Source of the DNA: Streptomyces rapamycinicus NRRL 5491
GTDB taxonomy: Bacteria > Actinomycetota > Actinomycetes > Streptomycetales > Streptomycetaceae
Direction: 5' to 3'
NCBI RefSeq assembly: GCF_024298965.1
Contig: NZ_CP085193.1
Span: 7,936,001 to 8,000,000, forward strand
DNA: 64,000 nt
In this document: piece by piece, positions 46,152 through 55,031 of the stretch
Numbering within the stretch: the stretch's first letter is position 1
Layout of the letters: each line of letters opens with the position of its first letter
Translations under genes and position numbers: made by a program
The notes under the pieces: generated by a model
Databases searched by the model: none
Told to the model about the DNA's origin: nothing
What the model saw: the letters and a program-made list of their open reading frames with translations, nothing else

Positions 46152-47267
46152 GTGCTCCGTGTTCATTTCAGTGAACTCGATCTGGCCCGGCTGCGGATGG
46201 CGGTCCGCCCGGACGCGCTCTGGGAAACCGTTTTAAGTTTCCATCGGCTGCGGGAGAACCGGGCCGAGACCGTATACGGGAAATGGCGTTCCGAGGCGCG
46301 AAACCGGCTCAACGGCGAAGCGCGGCTGCTTGCGCCGCTCATTCCGTCGCGCGGCTATTTCCCGGACTTCCTGACACCCGCCGAAGGGGTAATCGGTTGC
46401 GATGCCGCGATGTCCGCGCTGCGCGCCATCTCGGGTGAGCGCTTGCACGCGGAGCTGGCCGGACTTCCGGCGGCCCGGGCGCTCCCGGGGTGGATACGGG
46501 ATCTGGCGCAGGGCGAGCGAAGATCGCTGGACCGGCTGATCAGCACGCTGCGTGCCTACCACCAGGCCGCCGTTGCCCCGTACTGGCCGCATATCCAGGC
46601 CCGGATCGAGGCGGACCGGGTGGCCCGGGGCCGCGCCCTGCTGGACGGGGGCGCCGACGGGCTGCTGGCCTCGCTGCCGCCGACGATGCGGTGGCGGGCG
46701 CCCGTGCTGGAGGTCGACTATCCGGTGGACCGCGATCTGTGGCTGCGGGGGCGGGGGTTGTTGCTGCTGCCGTCGTTCTTCTGCCGGGGGACGCCGGTGG
46801 CCTTCCGGAACCCGGATCTGACGCCCGTTCTGGTCTACCCCGTCGAACACGCCCGGTGCGGCCTGGTGCCCCGCCCCGAGCAGCGGCCCGCCGTCGCGTC
46901 GGGGTCGGGGCCCGGGCCCGGTTCAGGTTCCGGTTCCAGGTCCGGTTCCGGGTCCGCCCAGACGCTCGGCAAGCTGGTCGGGCAGACCCGCTCGGCGGTG
47001 CTGCTGGAGGTCGGCGGCGGCTGTACGACCAGTGAACTCGCCCGCAGGGTGGGCGTATCGCTGGCCTCGGCCAGCCAGCACGCCACTGTGCTGCGCGAGG
47101 CGGGCCTGGTGCACACCCTGCGCCAGGGCAGCGCCGTACTGCACACGCTGACCCCGCTGGGGGTGGCGCTGCTGCGGGGCGGGGCGCCGGGGGAGCGCGT
47201 CTTCGGGGTACCGGCGGCGCTGCCGCCGGTCGCCACGAGCGGACGGGGCCCGTCAGGGCGCGGATGA
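46152..47267 (+). CDS. Winged-helix (ArsR-like) regulator with DUF5937-type N-terminus
   Basis: 371 residues. The N-terminal 230 residues resemble the DUF5937 region that precedes HTH domains in streptomycetes (VHFSELDLARLRMAVRPDALWE, LLLLPSFFCRGTPVAF). A Gly/Ser/Pro linker (about 255-272) precedes the winged helix: LVGQTRSAVLLEVGGGCTT, SELARRVGVSLASASQHATVL and REAGLVHTLRQGSAVLHTLTPLG, an ArsR-type fold. GTG 46152. A TTA codon at 46233-46235 (Leu28) predicts bldA dependence. Targets are unknown; it stands alone before a permease remnant. Confidence 0.75.
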   Translation: MLRVHFSELDLARLRMAVRPDALWETVLSFHRLRENRAETVYGKWRSEARNRLNGEARLLAPLIPSRGYFPDFLTPAEGVIGCDAAMSALRAISGERLHAELAGLPAARALPGWIRDLAQGERRSLDRLISTLRAYHQAAVAPYWPHIQARIEADRVARGRALLDGGADGLLASLPPTMRWRAPVLEVDYPVDRDLWLRGRGLLLLPSFFCRGTPVAFRNPDLTPVLVYPVEHARCGLVPRPEQRPAVASGSGPGPGSGSGSRSGSGSAQTLGKLVGQTRSAVLLEVGGGCTTSELARRVGVSLASASQHATVLREAGLVHTLRQGSAVLHTLTPLGVALLRGGAPGERVFGVPAALPPVATSGRGPSGRG

Positions 47268-47289
47268 GGCCTCCCGGCCCCCGGCCATG

Positions 47290-47460
47290 TCGTGGTCCTC
47301 AGCCGTCCCCGGCGTGGCCCCGCCGGCCAGTTCGCCGGTGGCCACCTTGCTGTGCCGACGGCCCCAGCAGAGGAGACATGGGAGAACCACTCGGGCAGCA
47401 GCCGGTCGCGGCTCATCGCGAGGAACACCCGGCTCTGCCCCAGGTGAGCGCGACGGCCAC
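47290..47460 (-). pseudogene. Remnant of an APC-family amino acid permease
   Basis: On the minus strand GQSRVFLAMSRDRLLPEWF can be read near 47450-47380. This is the conserved loop of cationic amino acid/APC permeases. The frame then degrades; a shifted frame gives KVATGELAGG, like the next permease helix. No start or stop belongs to it and only about 50 residues remain. It is a deletion relic. Confidence 0.5.
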
Positions 47461-47476
47461 GCCGGTCACACCGGCC

Positions 47477-48340
47477 TCAGTCGTCGATGCCCGTGCGCTC
47501 GACGCCCGTGACGATATAGCGCTGGAGCACGAGGAAGACCACCAGCAGCGGCACGATCGACACCGCCGCCGCCATGAACAGCTCATGGAGGTTGACGGTC
47601 TGGGCGGTGGTGAACGTCGACAGCGCCACCTGCACCGTCCACGCGTCCCGGTCCTGCCCGATGACCAGCGGCCACAGGAAGGAGTTCCAGGCGCCGATGA
47701 AGACGATCGTGCCGACCGCCGCGAACACCGGCCGGGAGTTCGGCACCACGACCCGCCAGTACGTACGCCAGTAGCCAAGACCGTCCACCCGCGCCGCGTC
47801 CTCCAGCTCCCGGGGAAAGCCCAGGAAGTACTGGCGGAAGATGAACGCCGCGACCGCGCTGAACAGCGTGGGCACCACCAGACCGCGCAGCGTGGACACC
47901 CAGCCGAGCGAGCTGACCAGCACGAAGCTGGGCACGAAGGTGACCGCCGCCGGGACCATCAAGGTGCCCAGGATCCAGTAGAAGACCACATTGGCGTAGG
48001 CGTACGGGATGCGCGCCAGGCCGTACCCGGCGAGCGAGGCCAGCAGCAGCGTGCCCACGGTGGTGAGGACCGCGATCAGCGAGGAGTTGAGCAGCGCGTG
48101 CGCCATCGGCACATTGGGGTCGTCGAACAACTCGCGGACGTTGGACCAGTGCAGCTCGCCCGGGAAGAACGTCCACCCCGGCGAGGTGATGTCCGCCTCG
48201 CTCGACAGACCGTTGCGCACCAGCAGATAGAACGGGATCAGGAAGACCAGCGCGAGCGCGAGCAGCAGCACCAGCCGCACCGCGCGCCCCACGCCGACGA
48301 GGGCGTCCCGGACGTCGCGCGACTTCGGCGGAGTGGGCAT
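47477..48340 (-). CDS. Carbohydrate ABC transporter permease (MalG-like)
   Basis: A 287-residue inner-membrane permease with six helices. The EAA-like loop reads YFLGFPRELEDAARVDGLGYWRTYWRVVVPNSRP, contacting the ATPase. ATG 48340 overlaps the stop of the upstream permease by one base (TGATG). There is no ATPase in the cluster; in streptomycetes a shared MsiK-type ATPase commonly energises such importers. The sugar substrate is not determinable. Confidence 0.9.
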   Translation of the reverse strand: MPTPPKSRDVRDALVGVGRAVRLVLLLALALVFLIPFYLLVRNGLSSEADITSPGWTFFPGELHWSNVRELFDDPNVPMAHALLNSSLIAVLTTVGTLLLASLAGYGLARIPYAYANVVFYWILGTLMVPAAVTFVPSFVLVSSLGWVSTLRGLVVPTLFSAVAAFIFRQYFLGFPRELEDAARVDGLGYWRTYWRVVVPNSRPVFAAVGTIVFIGAWNSFLWPLVIGQDRDAWTVQVALSTFTTAQTVNLHELFMAAAVSIVPLLVVFLVLQRYIVTGVERTGIDD

Positions 48341-49266
48341 CAGTCGTCCTTCCGGCCCAGGCCGAACCAGCGGGCCTGCACCACCGTCACCACGGCGATG
48401 ATCAGCGCCAGGATCACCGCGCCCGCACTGCCCAGGCCCAGGTTCTGCCCCTGGCCCAGCGCCGTGTAGTAGAGGTAGACCAGCGGCGGGCGGGCGTAGG
48501 GCGGATAGCCGCGCGAGTCCGACAGCAGGTTGTAGAACTCGTCGAACGCCTGGAAGGCGTTGATCACCAGCAGCAGCACCACAGCGACCGAGGTCGCCCG
48601 CAGCTGCGGAAAGGTGATGTGCCGGAACACCTGCCAGCCGGGCCGCGCCCCGTCCACGGCCGCCGCCTCGTACAGCCGCGGGGAGATGCGCTGCAGCCCG
48701 GCCAGGAACAGCACCATGTAGAACCCCGCCTGGAGCCACAGCCGTACGGTCACGATGACCAGCCAGTACCAGGGCGGGTCCGTGGTCGACAGCCAGGCGA
48801 TCTGATCGGCGCCGAACCAGTCCAGCACGGTGTTGGCCAGCCCGAAGCGCACCCCGTTGAAGATCGACATCTTCCAGATCAGCGCCGCCACCACATACGA
48901 GCACGCCACCGGCAGGAAGAACACCGACCGGAAGAACGCCTGCGCCCAGCGCAGCCGGTTGACCATCAGCGCCAGCGAGAGCGAGAGCGCATAGGTGGCC
49001 GGGACGATGAACGCCGTGAAGACCAGGAAGGTCACCAGGCTGTCGGTGAACGCGTCGTCGCCCAGCATCGCCGCGTAGTTGTCGAGGCCGACGAAGTCCG
49101 TGGGCGAGACGGTGTTGTGCGCGTCGAAGAAGCTGAGGTAGACGCTCCAGGCCAGCGGGACGTAGGTGAAGAGGGTCAGCCCCAGCACGAACGGGCCGAT
49201 GAATATCCAGAACCACAGATGGCGGTTCTGCGGGCCCAGGAGCCCGCGGACGCACGTCCCCCGCAT
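48340..49266 (-). CDS. Carbohydrate ABC transporter permease (MalF-like)
   Basis: 308 residues with six helices; the first begins LWFWIFIGPFVLGLTLFTYVP. The EAA loop is LYEAAAVDGARPGWQVFRHITFPQLR. ATG 49266 overlaps the stop of the solute-binding protein gene by one base. The open frame continues upstream to 49404, but that part is antisense-like and is rejected. It forms the heterodimeric channel with the 47477 permease. Confidence 0.9.
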   Translation of the reverse strand: MRGTCVRGLLGPQNRHLWFWIFIGPFVLGLTLFTYVPLAWSVYLSFFDAHNTVSPTDFVGLDNYAAMLGDDAFTDSLVTFLVFTAFIVPATYALSLSLALMVNRLRWAQAFFRSVFFLPVACSYVVAALIWKMSIFNGVRFGLANTVLDWFGADQIAWLSTTDPPWYWLVIVTVRLWLQAGFYMVLFLAGLQRISPRLYEAAAVDGARPGWQVFRHITFPQLRATSVAVVLLLVINAFQAFDEFYNLLSDSRGYPPYARPPLVYLYYTALGQGQNLGLGSAGAVILALIIAVVTVVQARWFGLGRKDD

Positions 49267-50531
49267 CAGCTCTTCTTCTTCACGCGCCGCAGTTCCGCCT
49301 CGGTCTTGCGGACCACCGACCGCAGCTCGCCGTCCGGATCGGCCCCGCCCTTGATGATCCGGCTCAGCGCGTCCTGGTACGCCGTCCGGCTCGCGGAGGT
49401 CCACAGCAGCGGCTCGGCATGGCCGTGGTCGGTGACGAAGCGCACCGCCTCACCGGCCGCGCCCTGCCGCAGCTTGGCCGCCTTCGTGGCCAGCGAGATC
49501 CGGGCGGGGATGTGGAAGCCGTAGCGGAGCGCGAAGTCCTCCTGGTAGTCGGTACGTTCGACCCACAGCCACTTCACATACGCCTTCGCCACCGCCTTGT
49601 CCTGGGCCCGTGCGCTGACCGCCGCCCCGTACGCGCCGACCGGCACCGCGGGTGCGCCGTGCGCCCCGTCCTGGGGGAACGGCAGCACCCCGAAGTCGTC
49701 CCCCAGCGCCTTCTTCACCTGCGGCAGCGCCCACAGCCCGGACCACTGCATGGCGGTGAGCCCCTGGGTGAGCGCGGCCGGGTCCGACCAGTCGGAGGGC
49801 GCGCCGAGCAGCAGCGACTTCTCGGCGTAGAGCTGACGCAGCTTGCCGAGCGTCCGGGCGGCGGCCGGATCGTCGAAGCCGACCTTGCCGTCCTCGGTGA
49901 CCAGCGTGAGCCCGGCGGCGTTGAGCGGGGTGCCGCCGAGGACGCCGGGGCCGCCGTCATTGCCCAGGAAGAGCCCCTTGACGTCCTTGGTGGTCAGCTC
50001 CTTGGCCGCGTCGATCAGCGCGTCGAGGCTGCGCGGCGGCTCCACCCCCGAGGCCTTGAGCATGCTCTTGCGGTAGTAGAGCAGCTGGGTGTCGATGACC
50101 TGCGGAACGGCCCAGACCTTGCCCTGATACGTCTTCGGGGCGAGCACGGCCGGGTTGAAGTCGTCCTTGGCCTCGCTGAGGAGATCGGTGAGGTCGACCA
50201 CCTGACCGCCCTGGATCTGGTCCAGCGTCGGGCCGTTGACCTCGAAGACGTCCGGGCCGGACTTGGTGAGCAGCGCGGCGGCGGTCTGCTGGTCGTAGTT
50301 GCCCGGCCGCCACTGCACCTGGACGTTCGCCTTCTCGAACGCGTCGGCGTAGCGCCTGACGGCCTGTTCGGTGCCGGGCTCGCCGTACTGGTGGTACCAC
50401 TGCTTGATCACTGGCTGGCCGGCGTGGTCATCGCCGTCCCGCCCGGTGTTGGACCCACAGGCGGCGGCGAGCGCGCCCGTCAGGGCCAGCCCTCCACCCG
50501 CACCCAGCAGCCTTCGGCGGCTCATGGACAT
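49266..50531 (-). CDS. Extracellular sugar-binding lipoprotein
   Basis: A 421-residue family 1 solute-binding protein. The signal peptide is twin-arginine-like (SMSRRRLLGAGGGLALTG) and ends in the lipobox LAAACGS. The mature domain has VIKQWYHQYGEPGTEQAVRRYADAF and the family 1 segments GKVWAVPQVIDTQLLYYRKS and MQWSGLW. ATG 50531 is used, with ATG 50525 as an alternative. It is the first gene of a three-gene importer operon. The ligand is probably an oligosaccharide or glycoside. Confidence 0.9.
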   Translation of the reverse strand: MSMSRRRLLGAGGGLALTGALAAACGSNTGRDGDDHAGQPVIKQWYHQYGEPGTEQAVRRYADAFEKANVQVQWRPGNYDQQTAAALLTKSGPDVFEVNGPTLDQIQGGQVVDLTDLLSEAKDDFNPAVLAPKTYQGKVWAVPQVIDTQLLYYRKSMLKASGVEPPRSLDALIDAAKELTTKDVKGLFLGNDGGPGVLGGTPLNAAGLTLVTEDGKVGFDDPAAARTLGKLRQLYAEKSLLLGAPSDWSDPAALTQGLTAMQWSGLWALPQVKKALGDDFGVLPFPQDGAHGAPAVPVGAYGAAVSARAQDKAVAKAYVKWLWVERTDYQEDFALRYGFHIPARISLATKAAKLRQGAAGEAVRFVTDHGHAEPLLWTSASRTAYQDALSRIIKGGADPDGELRSVVRKTEAELRRVKKKS

Positions 50532-50641
50532 CGGCGTGCGCCCCCTCGTCTCCCGGTCTCGGTCTCCCGGACTCCCGGTCTCCGTACGACTCAACGATCA
50601 ACGATGGAGGCGGATTACGACAGAGGTGTTGCGGAGGGATG

Positions 50642-51898
50642 TCACTTTTCGGTACCGGAATGTGACGCAGAGTCGATGTCGGCGTCGGCCTCGGCGTCGG
50701 CGTCGGCGTCGGCATCGGTGTGGGGCTCGGCGCGCTCGGCGTCCATGTCGTCGAAGACGCGCTGGGCGGTGGCGAAGGCCGAGTTGGCGGCCGGGACGCC
50801 GCAGTAGATCGCCGACTGGAGCAGCACCTCGCCGATCTCCTCACGGGTCAGGCCGTTGGTGAGCGCGGCCCGGATGTGCATGGCCAGTTCGGCGTCATGG
50901 CCGTGGGCGATCAGCGCGGTGAGGGTGATACAGCTGCGGGTCCGCCGGTCCAGCCCGTCGCCGGTCCAGATCTCGCCCCAGGCGTAACGGGTGATGAAGT
51001 CCTGGAAGCGAGCGGTGAACGGGGTCGTCCGGCCCACCGCGCGATCCACGTGCGCGTCCCCGAGGACGGCCCGGCGCACCGCCATCCCGGCGGCGTGGCG
51101 GGAGCCGTCGTCCCGTGCGGGTGCTGGGCTGTTGAGGTGGGTGAGCAGCGCCCCGGTGACCGCCTCCGGCCGCTCCACGCCCGCCAGGTGGGCGGCCCCG
51201 GCGACCTCGAGCAGGCTCGCGCCGGGCACCGTGTCGGCGATTTGGCGGGCGTGGGAGGGCGGGGTCGCGGGGTCGTCCCGACCGGCCACGACGAGGGTGG
51301 GTGCCGTGATCTTCTCCAGGTCGGCCGTCATGTCGTACGCGGCGAGAGCGTCACAGCAGGCGGCGTAGCCCGCACGGTCGGTGGCCCGCAGATCCTCGAT
51401 CAGCGCGGCGCCGACGGGCGTGCGGGCGAAGTCGTGCGAGAACCAGGTGCCGGGACGGCTCGCCACCATCGCCTCCGTCCCCTCGGCCCGTACGAGCGCG
51501 GCCCGCTCCCGCCAGACGGCGGGATCCCCGAACCGGGCCGAGGAGCAGACGACGGACAGGCGGCTGATCCGGTCGGGGTGGTGCGCGGCGAGATGCAGCC
51601 CGACAGCGCCGCCGATCGAGATCCCCGCGTACGCGAACCGCTCCCATCCCTGATCGTCGGCGAGCCGCAGCACGAGGGCGGCGAGATCGTCGATGGTGGC
51701 CGACCCGTCCGAGGGCAGCGGCGCGGCGGGGGAGCCCCCGTGGCCGGGCAGATCCCAGCGCAGTACGCGATGGCCCCGGGCGAGCGCGGGGAGCTGGGGC
51801 TCCCAGACGGCGAGGGACGTGCCGATGGAGGGGCCGAGGATGACGGGCGGGGCGGTGGGGGGTCCGCTGAGGTCGTGGTGCGGTGGGGTGTTGGTCAT
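50642..51898 (-). CDS. pcaL: 3-oxoadipate enol-lactonase / 4-carboxymuconolactone decarboxylase fusion
   Basis: A 418-residue bifunctional enzyme. Residues 1-265 are the PcaD alpha/beta hydrolase: nucleophile elbow AGISIGGAVG (Ser), LVVAGRDDPATPP (Asp) and AGAAHLAGVERP (His), which opens the enol-lactone. Residues 275-400 are the PcaC decarboxylase: RYAWGEIWTGDGLDRRTRS and GLTREEIGEVLLQSAIYCGVPAAN. This fusion is typical of actinobacteria. The tail has a DADADADAEADAD run encoded by hexanucleotide repeats. ATG 51898. It belongs with pcaI-B, but 395 bp containing element D separate it from pcaB. Confidence 0.93.
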   Translation of the reverse strand: MTNTPPHHDLSGPPTAPPVILGPSIGTSLAVWEPQLPALARGHRVLRWDLPGHGGSPAAPLPSDGSATIDDLAALVLRLADDQGWERFAYAGISIGGAVGLHLAAHHPDRISRLSVVCSSARFGDPAVWRERAALVRAEGTEAMVASRPGTWFSHDFARTPVGAALIEDLRATDRAGYAACCDALAAYDMTADLEKITAPTLVVAGRDDPATPPSHARQIADTVPGASLLEVAGAAHLAGVERPEAVTGALLTHLNSPAPARDDGSRHAAGMAVRRAVLGDAHVDRAVGRTTPFTARFQDFITRYAWGEIWTGDGLDRRTRSCITLTALIAHGHDAELAMHIRAALTNGLTREEIGEVLLQSAIYCGVPAANSAFATAQRVFDDMDAERAEPHTDADADADAEADADIDSASHSGTEK

Positions 51899-51974
51899 GG
51901 GGTGGGAGCTCCGGGGGGGGGCGGGGGTGCGGCGTGGTCTGGGGCTGTGTGCGGGGGTTGGTGGCCGGGTGCGG

Positions 51975-52292
51975 GCCGGTGGTTGTTCCCCGCCCCGCCC
52001 CTTCCCGAACCAAGGGCTCCGCCCCTGGACCCCGGGGCTTCGCTGCCCGGTGCGGGCATCTTCCAGCCCCCCTGCCCCCGAGCGCCCTTCGGGCGTGTCC
52101 TCAAGCTCCTCCAGCTACCGCTGGGAGGTGCCCCCTGGACGGGCTGGATTTTCCAGCCCGTCCGGCGCTTGAGGACCGGGGTCCGGGGCGGAGCCCCGGC
52201 GGGGGCGGGGGCGGAGCCCCGTGGTGGGGGGCCGGGGGTCCGCCTGGTTCGGGAAGGGACGGGGTGGGGTGGGGAACAGGCCGCCGGAGGCG
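51975..52292. repeat. GC-rich intergenic element D within the pca cluster
   Basis: The ends at about 51975-52011 and 52246-52292 are imperfect inverted copies of the element A ends. An internal block (52083-52150) matches element A in inverse orientation, including the short palindrome at 52106-52136. It lies between pcaB and pcaL. No coding signal is seen. Confidence 0.7.
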
Positions 52293-52293
52293 G

Positions 52294-53601
52294 CTACGCA
52301 TCGCGGGTCAGGGCGCGGTCCACCAGGGCGGGGGCCGCGCCCACGTACCTCGTCGGGTCCGTCAGTTCGCGTAGGCGATCAGGCGGCAGGACGCCCGACA
52401 GCGCTTCGGCCAACCCCGCACCCTCCTTCGCCGCCTCCGCCAGGAGTTCCTTCGCACGGGCCCGCCCGAGCCCCGGCGCGAGCGCGGCGATGAGGCGCTC
52501 GCTGACGATCAGGCCATCCGTCAGCCCCAGGTTCGCGGCCATCCGGTCCGGGAAGACCCGCAGCCCGGAGGCGAGTTCCACGGCGTCGCGGGCGGCACCC
52601 CCGGCGAGCCGCAACAGTTCCCGCAGCGGCTGCCACTCCGCGTGCCACGCCCCACCCGGCCGTTCGTCCTCCGCGGCGAGCGAGCCGAGCAGGGTGGCGG
52701 CATGGCCCGGGGCCTGACGGGCCGCGGCGGCCATCAGCGTGGCGCGCACGGGGTTCGACTTATGGGGCATCGCGGACGAGCCGCCCCCCGCCCCCTCCGC
52801 CACCTCACCGATCTCCGTCCGCGAGAGCACCAGCACATCCGCCGCCATCTTCCCCAGCGCGCCCACGGCGAAGGCGAGCGCGGTGCCCAGGTCGGCGACG
52901 GGGGTGCGCAGGGTGTGCCAGGGCAGTTCGGGTTCGGCGAGACCGGTCTCCTCGGCGAACCGGCCCAGCAGCGGAGCCCCGCCGTCGAAGGCCGCCAACG
53001 TGCCCGCAGCACCGCCCAGTTGGGCGGGCGGCCGCAGTGCCGTGAGCCGGGCGCGGGCGTCCAGGACGAGCGCCCGCCAGCCCGCCGCCTTCAGGCCGAA
53101 GGTGGTGGGTACGGCGTGCTGGGTGAGGGTGCGACCGGGCATCGGGGTGTCGCGGTGCGCGGCGGCGAGCCGCGCCAGCTCCGCCGCCGTACGCTCCAGA
53201 TCGGCCACGATCAGCGGCAGCGCCCGCGCGGCCACCAGCATCGCGGCCGTGTCCACGATGTCCTGGCTGGTCGCGCCCCGGTGGACGTACGACGCGGCCT
53301 CGGCGTCCGTACGGGCCACCGCCGCCGTGAGATCGGCGACCAGCGGGATGACCGGGTTGCCCCCGGAGCGGGCGCGCAGCGCCAGGTCACGTGCGTCGTA
53401 CAGCTCGACGCGGGCCGCGCCCGCCACCGCCTCCGCCGCCCCGGCCGGTGCCACCACCCGCGCCAGCGCGGCCTCGGCGTCCAGCATGGCCCGCAGAAAC
53501 GCCGTGTCGCCCGTGGCGGCCTCCACCGCCGACCCGGCCCGCACCGGTGACAGCAGCCCTACATCCTCGCTGTCGGAAGTACCAGGACTAGCGGAACTCA
53601 A
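52294..53601 (-). CDS. pcaB: 3-carboxy-cis,cis-muconate cycloisomerase
   Basis: A 435-residue member of the fumarase/aspartase superfamily, converting carboxymuconate to 4-carboxymuconolactone. The signature GGGSSAMPHKSNPVRATL contains the mobile loop Ser. YVHRGATSQDIVDTA and GRTLTQHAVPTTFGLKAAGW are the other conserved regions. TTG 53601 overlaps the pcaG stop by 14 bp, with GGGGAG upstream; this start is plausible but not certain. Confidence 0.92.
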   Translation of the reverse strand: MSSASPGTSDSEDVGLLSPVRAGSAVEAATGDTAFLRAMLDAEAALARVVAPAGAAEAVAGAARVELYDARDLALRARSGGNPVIPLVADLTAAVARTDAEAASYVHRGATSQDIVDTAAMLVAARALPLIVADLERTAAELARLAAAHRDTPMPGRTLTQHAVPTTFGLKAAGWRALVLDARARLTALRPPAQLGGAAGTLAAFDGGAPLLGRFAEETGLAEPELPWHTLRTPVADLGTALAFAVGALGKMAADVLVLSRTEIGEVAEGAGGGSSAMPHKSNPVRATLMAAAARQAPGHAATLLGSLAAEDERPGGAWHAEWQPLRELLRLAGGAARDAVELASGLRVFPDRMAANLGLTDGLIVSERLIAALAPGLGRARAKELLAEAAKEGAGLAEALSGVLPPDRLRELTDPTRYVGAAPALVDRALTRDA

Positions 53602-54250
53602 GGAAAACCGTCTCCCCTTCGCCCTGAAGGCGGATGTCGAAACGATAGGTCCCCGGCGGGGACGCCGCCGTCGCCACCAGCGTCTCGCGGCGCGCCGGAT
53701 CCAGCGAGGCGAGCAGCGGGTCGGCGGCGTTGGCCTCGGCGTTCCCGGGGAAGTACACGCGGGTGAAGAGATGGTGCAGCAGCCCCCGGGCGTGGACGCA
53801 CACGCTGATGTACGGCGCGGCGGGCGCGGCCGGGCCGCCCGGTGGCAGGGTACGGGCCGTCCAGTGGCCGTCCGCGTCGGTGGCGATGCGGCCGAAGCCG
53901 GTGAAGTCCACGCCGTTGCGCCCGAGGAAGCCGCCGGTCACCGGGTCGCGCCGCATCGATCCGCCCGCCCCGGCGAGCGAGCCGTCCGGGCCCGCCTGCC
54001 ACAGTTCCACCAGGGCGTCCGGGACGGGGGCGCCCTCGCCGTCGCGGACATAGCCGTGGAGTGTGATGGCGCCGGGGTGCCCCGCCGGGGCCATCTCGCC
54101 GCCGCCGGGGAAGGGCAGGGCGTAGCCGTAGAAGGGGCCCACGGTGTGGGAGGGGGTGGGCGCGAGCTTCTCGCCGGGTGCGAGCCGTTCGGCGGGTGCG
54201 AGCCCTTCGGCGGGTGGGAGCTCCTGCGCGGGTACGAGCTTCTCGCTCAT
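53588..54250 (-). CDS. pcaG: Protocatechuate 3,4-dioxygenase alpha subunit
   Basis: 220 residues. Pairs with PcaH to cleave protocatechuate between the hydroxyls. The core SHTVGPFYGYALPF and VELWQAGPDG, GFGRIATDADGHW and HHLFTRVYFPGN match the alpha subunit, which lacks the iron ligands. The first 30 residues carry four 6-residue repeats (LAPAER-like) absent from typical PcaG. ATG 54250 overlaps the pcaH stop (ATGA), with GAGGAGG before it. Confidence 0.92.
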   Translation of the reverse strand: MSEKLVPAQELPPAEGLAPAERLAPGEKLAPTPSHTVGPFYGYALPFPGGGEMAPAGHPGAITLHGYVRDGEGAPVPDALVELWQAGPDGSLAGAGGSMRRDPVTGGFLGRNGVDFTGFGRIATDADGHWTARTLPPGGPAAPAAPYISVCVHARGLLHHLFTRVYFPGNAEANAADPLLASLDPARRETLVATAASPPGTYRFDIRLQGEGETVFLEFR

Positions 54251-55017
54251 CGGCGCCCCTCCTCGATCCACGTGGCGGACGGCCCGTCCAGCACGATGTC
54301 CCAGCGGTAGCCCAGCGACCACTCCGGCCGCGACAGCGCGTGGTCGTAACGGGCTACCAGCCGCTGCCGCGCCGAGTCGTCCGTCACCGACTGCAGGATC
54401 GGGTCGTAGGCGAAGAGCGGATCGCCGGGGAAGTACATCTGGGTGACCAGCCGCTGTGTGAACGCCGCACCGAAGACGGAGAAGTGCAGATGCGCGGGGC
54501 GCCAGGCGTTCTCGTGGTTGCGCCACGGATACGCGCCCGGCTTGATGGTGGTGAAGTGGTACGAACCGTCGTCGCCGGTCAACGTGCGCCCCACACCGGT
54601 GAAGTTGGGGTCGAGCGGTGCGGGGTGCTGATCGCGCAGATGGGCGTAGCGGCCCGACGCGTTGGCCTGCCACAGCTCGATGAGCTGCCCCCGGACGGGG
54701 CGGCCCCGGCTGTCCAGGAGCCGTCCGGAGACGGTGATCCGCTCGCCGAGCGGCTCGCCCTGGTGCTGCACCGTGAGGTCGTTGTCGATCGCGGTGATGT
54801 CGGTGTGGCCGAAGACCGGGGTGTGCAGTTCCACGGTCTCCGGGTCGCCGTGCACCGCGACCAGCGGCTGCTCGGGGTGGCGCAGCACACTGCTGCGGTA
54901 CGGGGGGAAGTCGCGCGGCGGGTGGTCGGTGGCGGGAGCGCCCTCGGCGCGCGCCTTGCCGTACGACTCCCGTATGTGCGCGAGTTCGCTGTCGATGTCG
55001 GACTGGGTGAGAGCCAT
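54247..55017 (-). CDS. pcaH: Protocatechuate 3,4-dioxygenase beta subunit
   Basis: A 256-residue Fe(III) intradiol dioxygenase subunit. IELWQANASGRYAH contains a Tyr ligand, and AWRPAHLHFSVFG supplies the two His ligands, with another Tyr in the preceding GAYPWRN area. The N-terminal linker helices precede PEQPLVAVHGDPETVELHTPVFG. ATG 55017 is 14 bp after the pcaF stop. It completes the alpha/beta oligomer with PcaG. Confidence 0.94.
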   Translation of the reverse strand: MALTQSDIDSELAHIRESYGKARAEGAPATDHPPRDFPPYRSSVLRHPEQPLVAVHGDPETVELHTPVFGHTDITAIDNDLTVQHQGEPLGERITVSGRLLDSRGRPVRGQLIELWQANASGRYAHLRDQHPAPLDPNFTGVGRTLTGDDGSYHFTTIKPGAYPWRNHENAWRPAHLHFSVFGAAFTQRLVTQMYFPGDPLFAYDPILQSVTDDSARQRLVARYDHALSRPEWSLGYRWDIVLDGPSATWIEEGRR

Positions 55018-55031
55018 GTCTGCGGTCAGCC

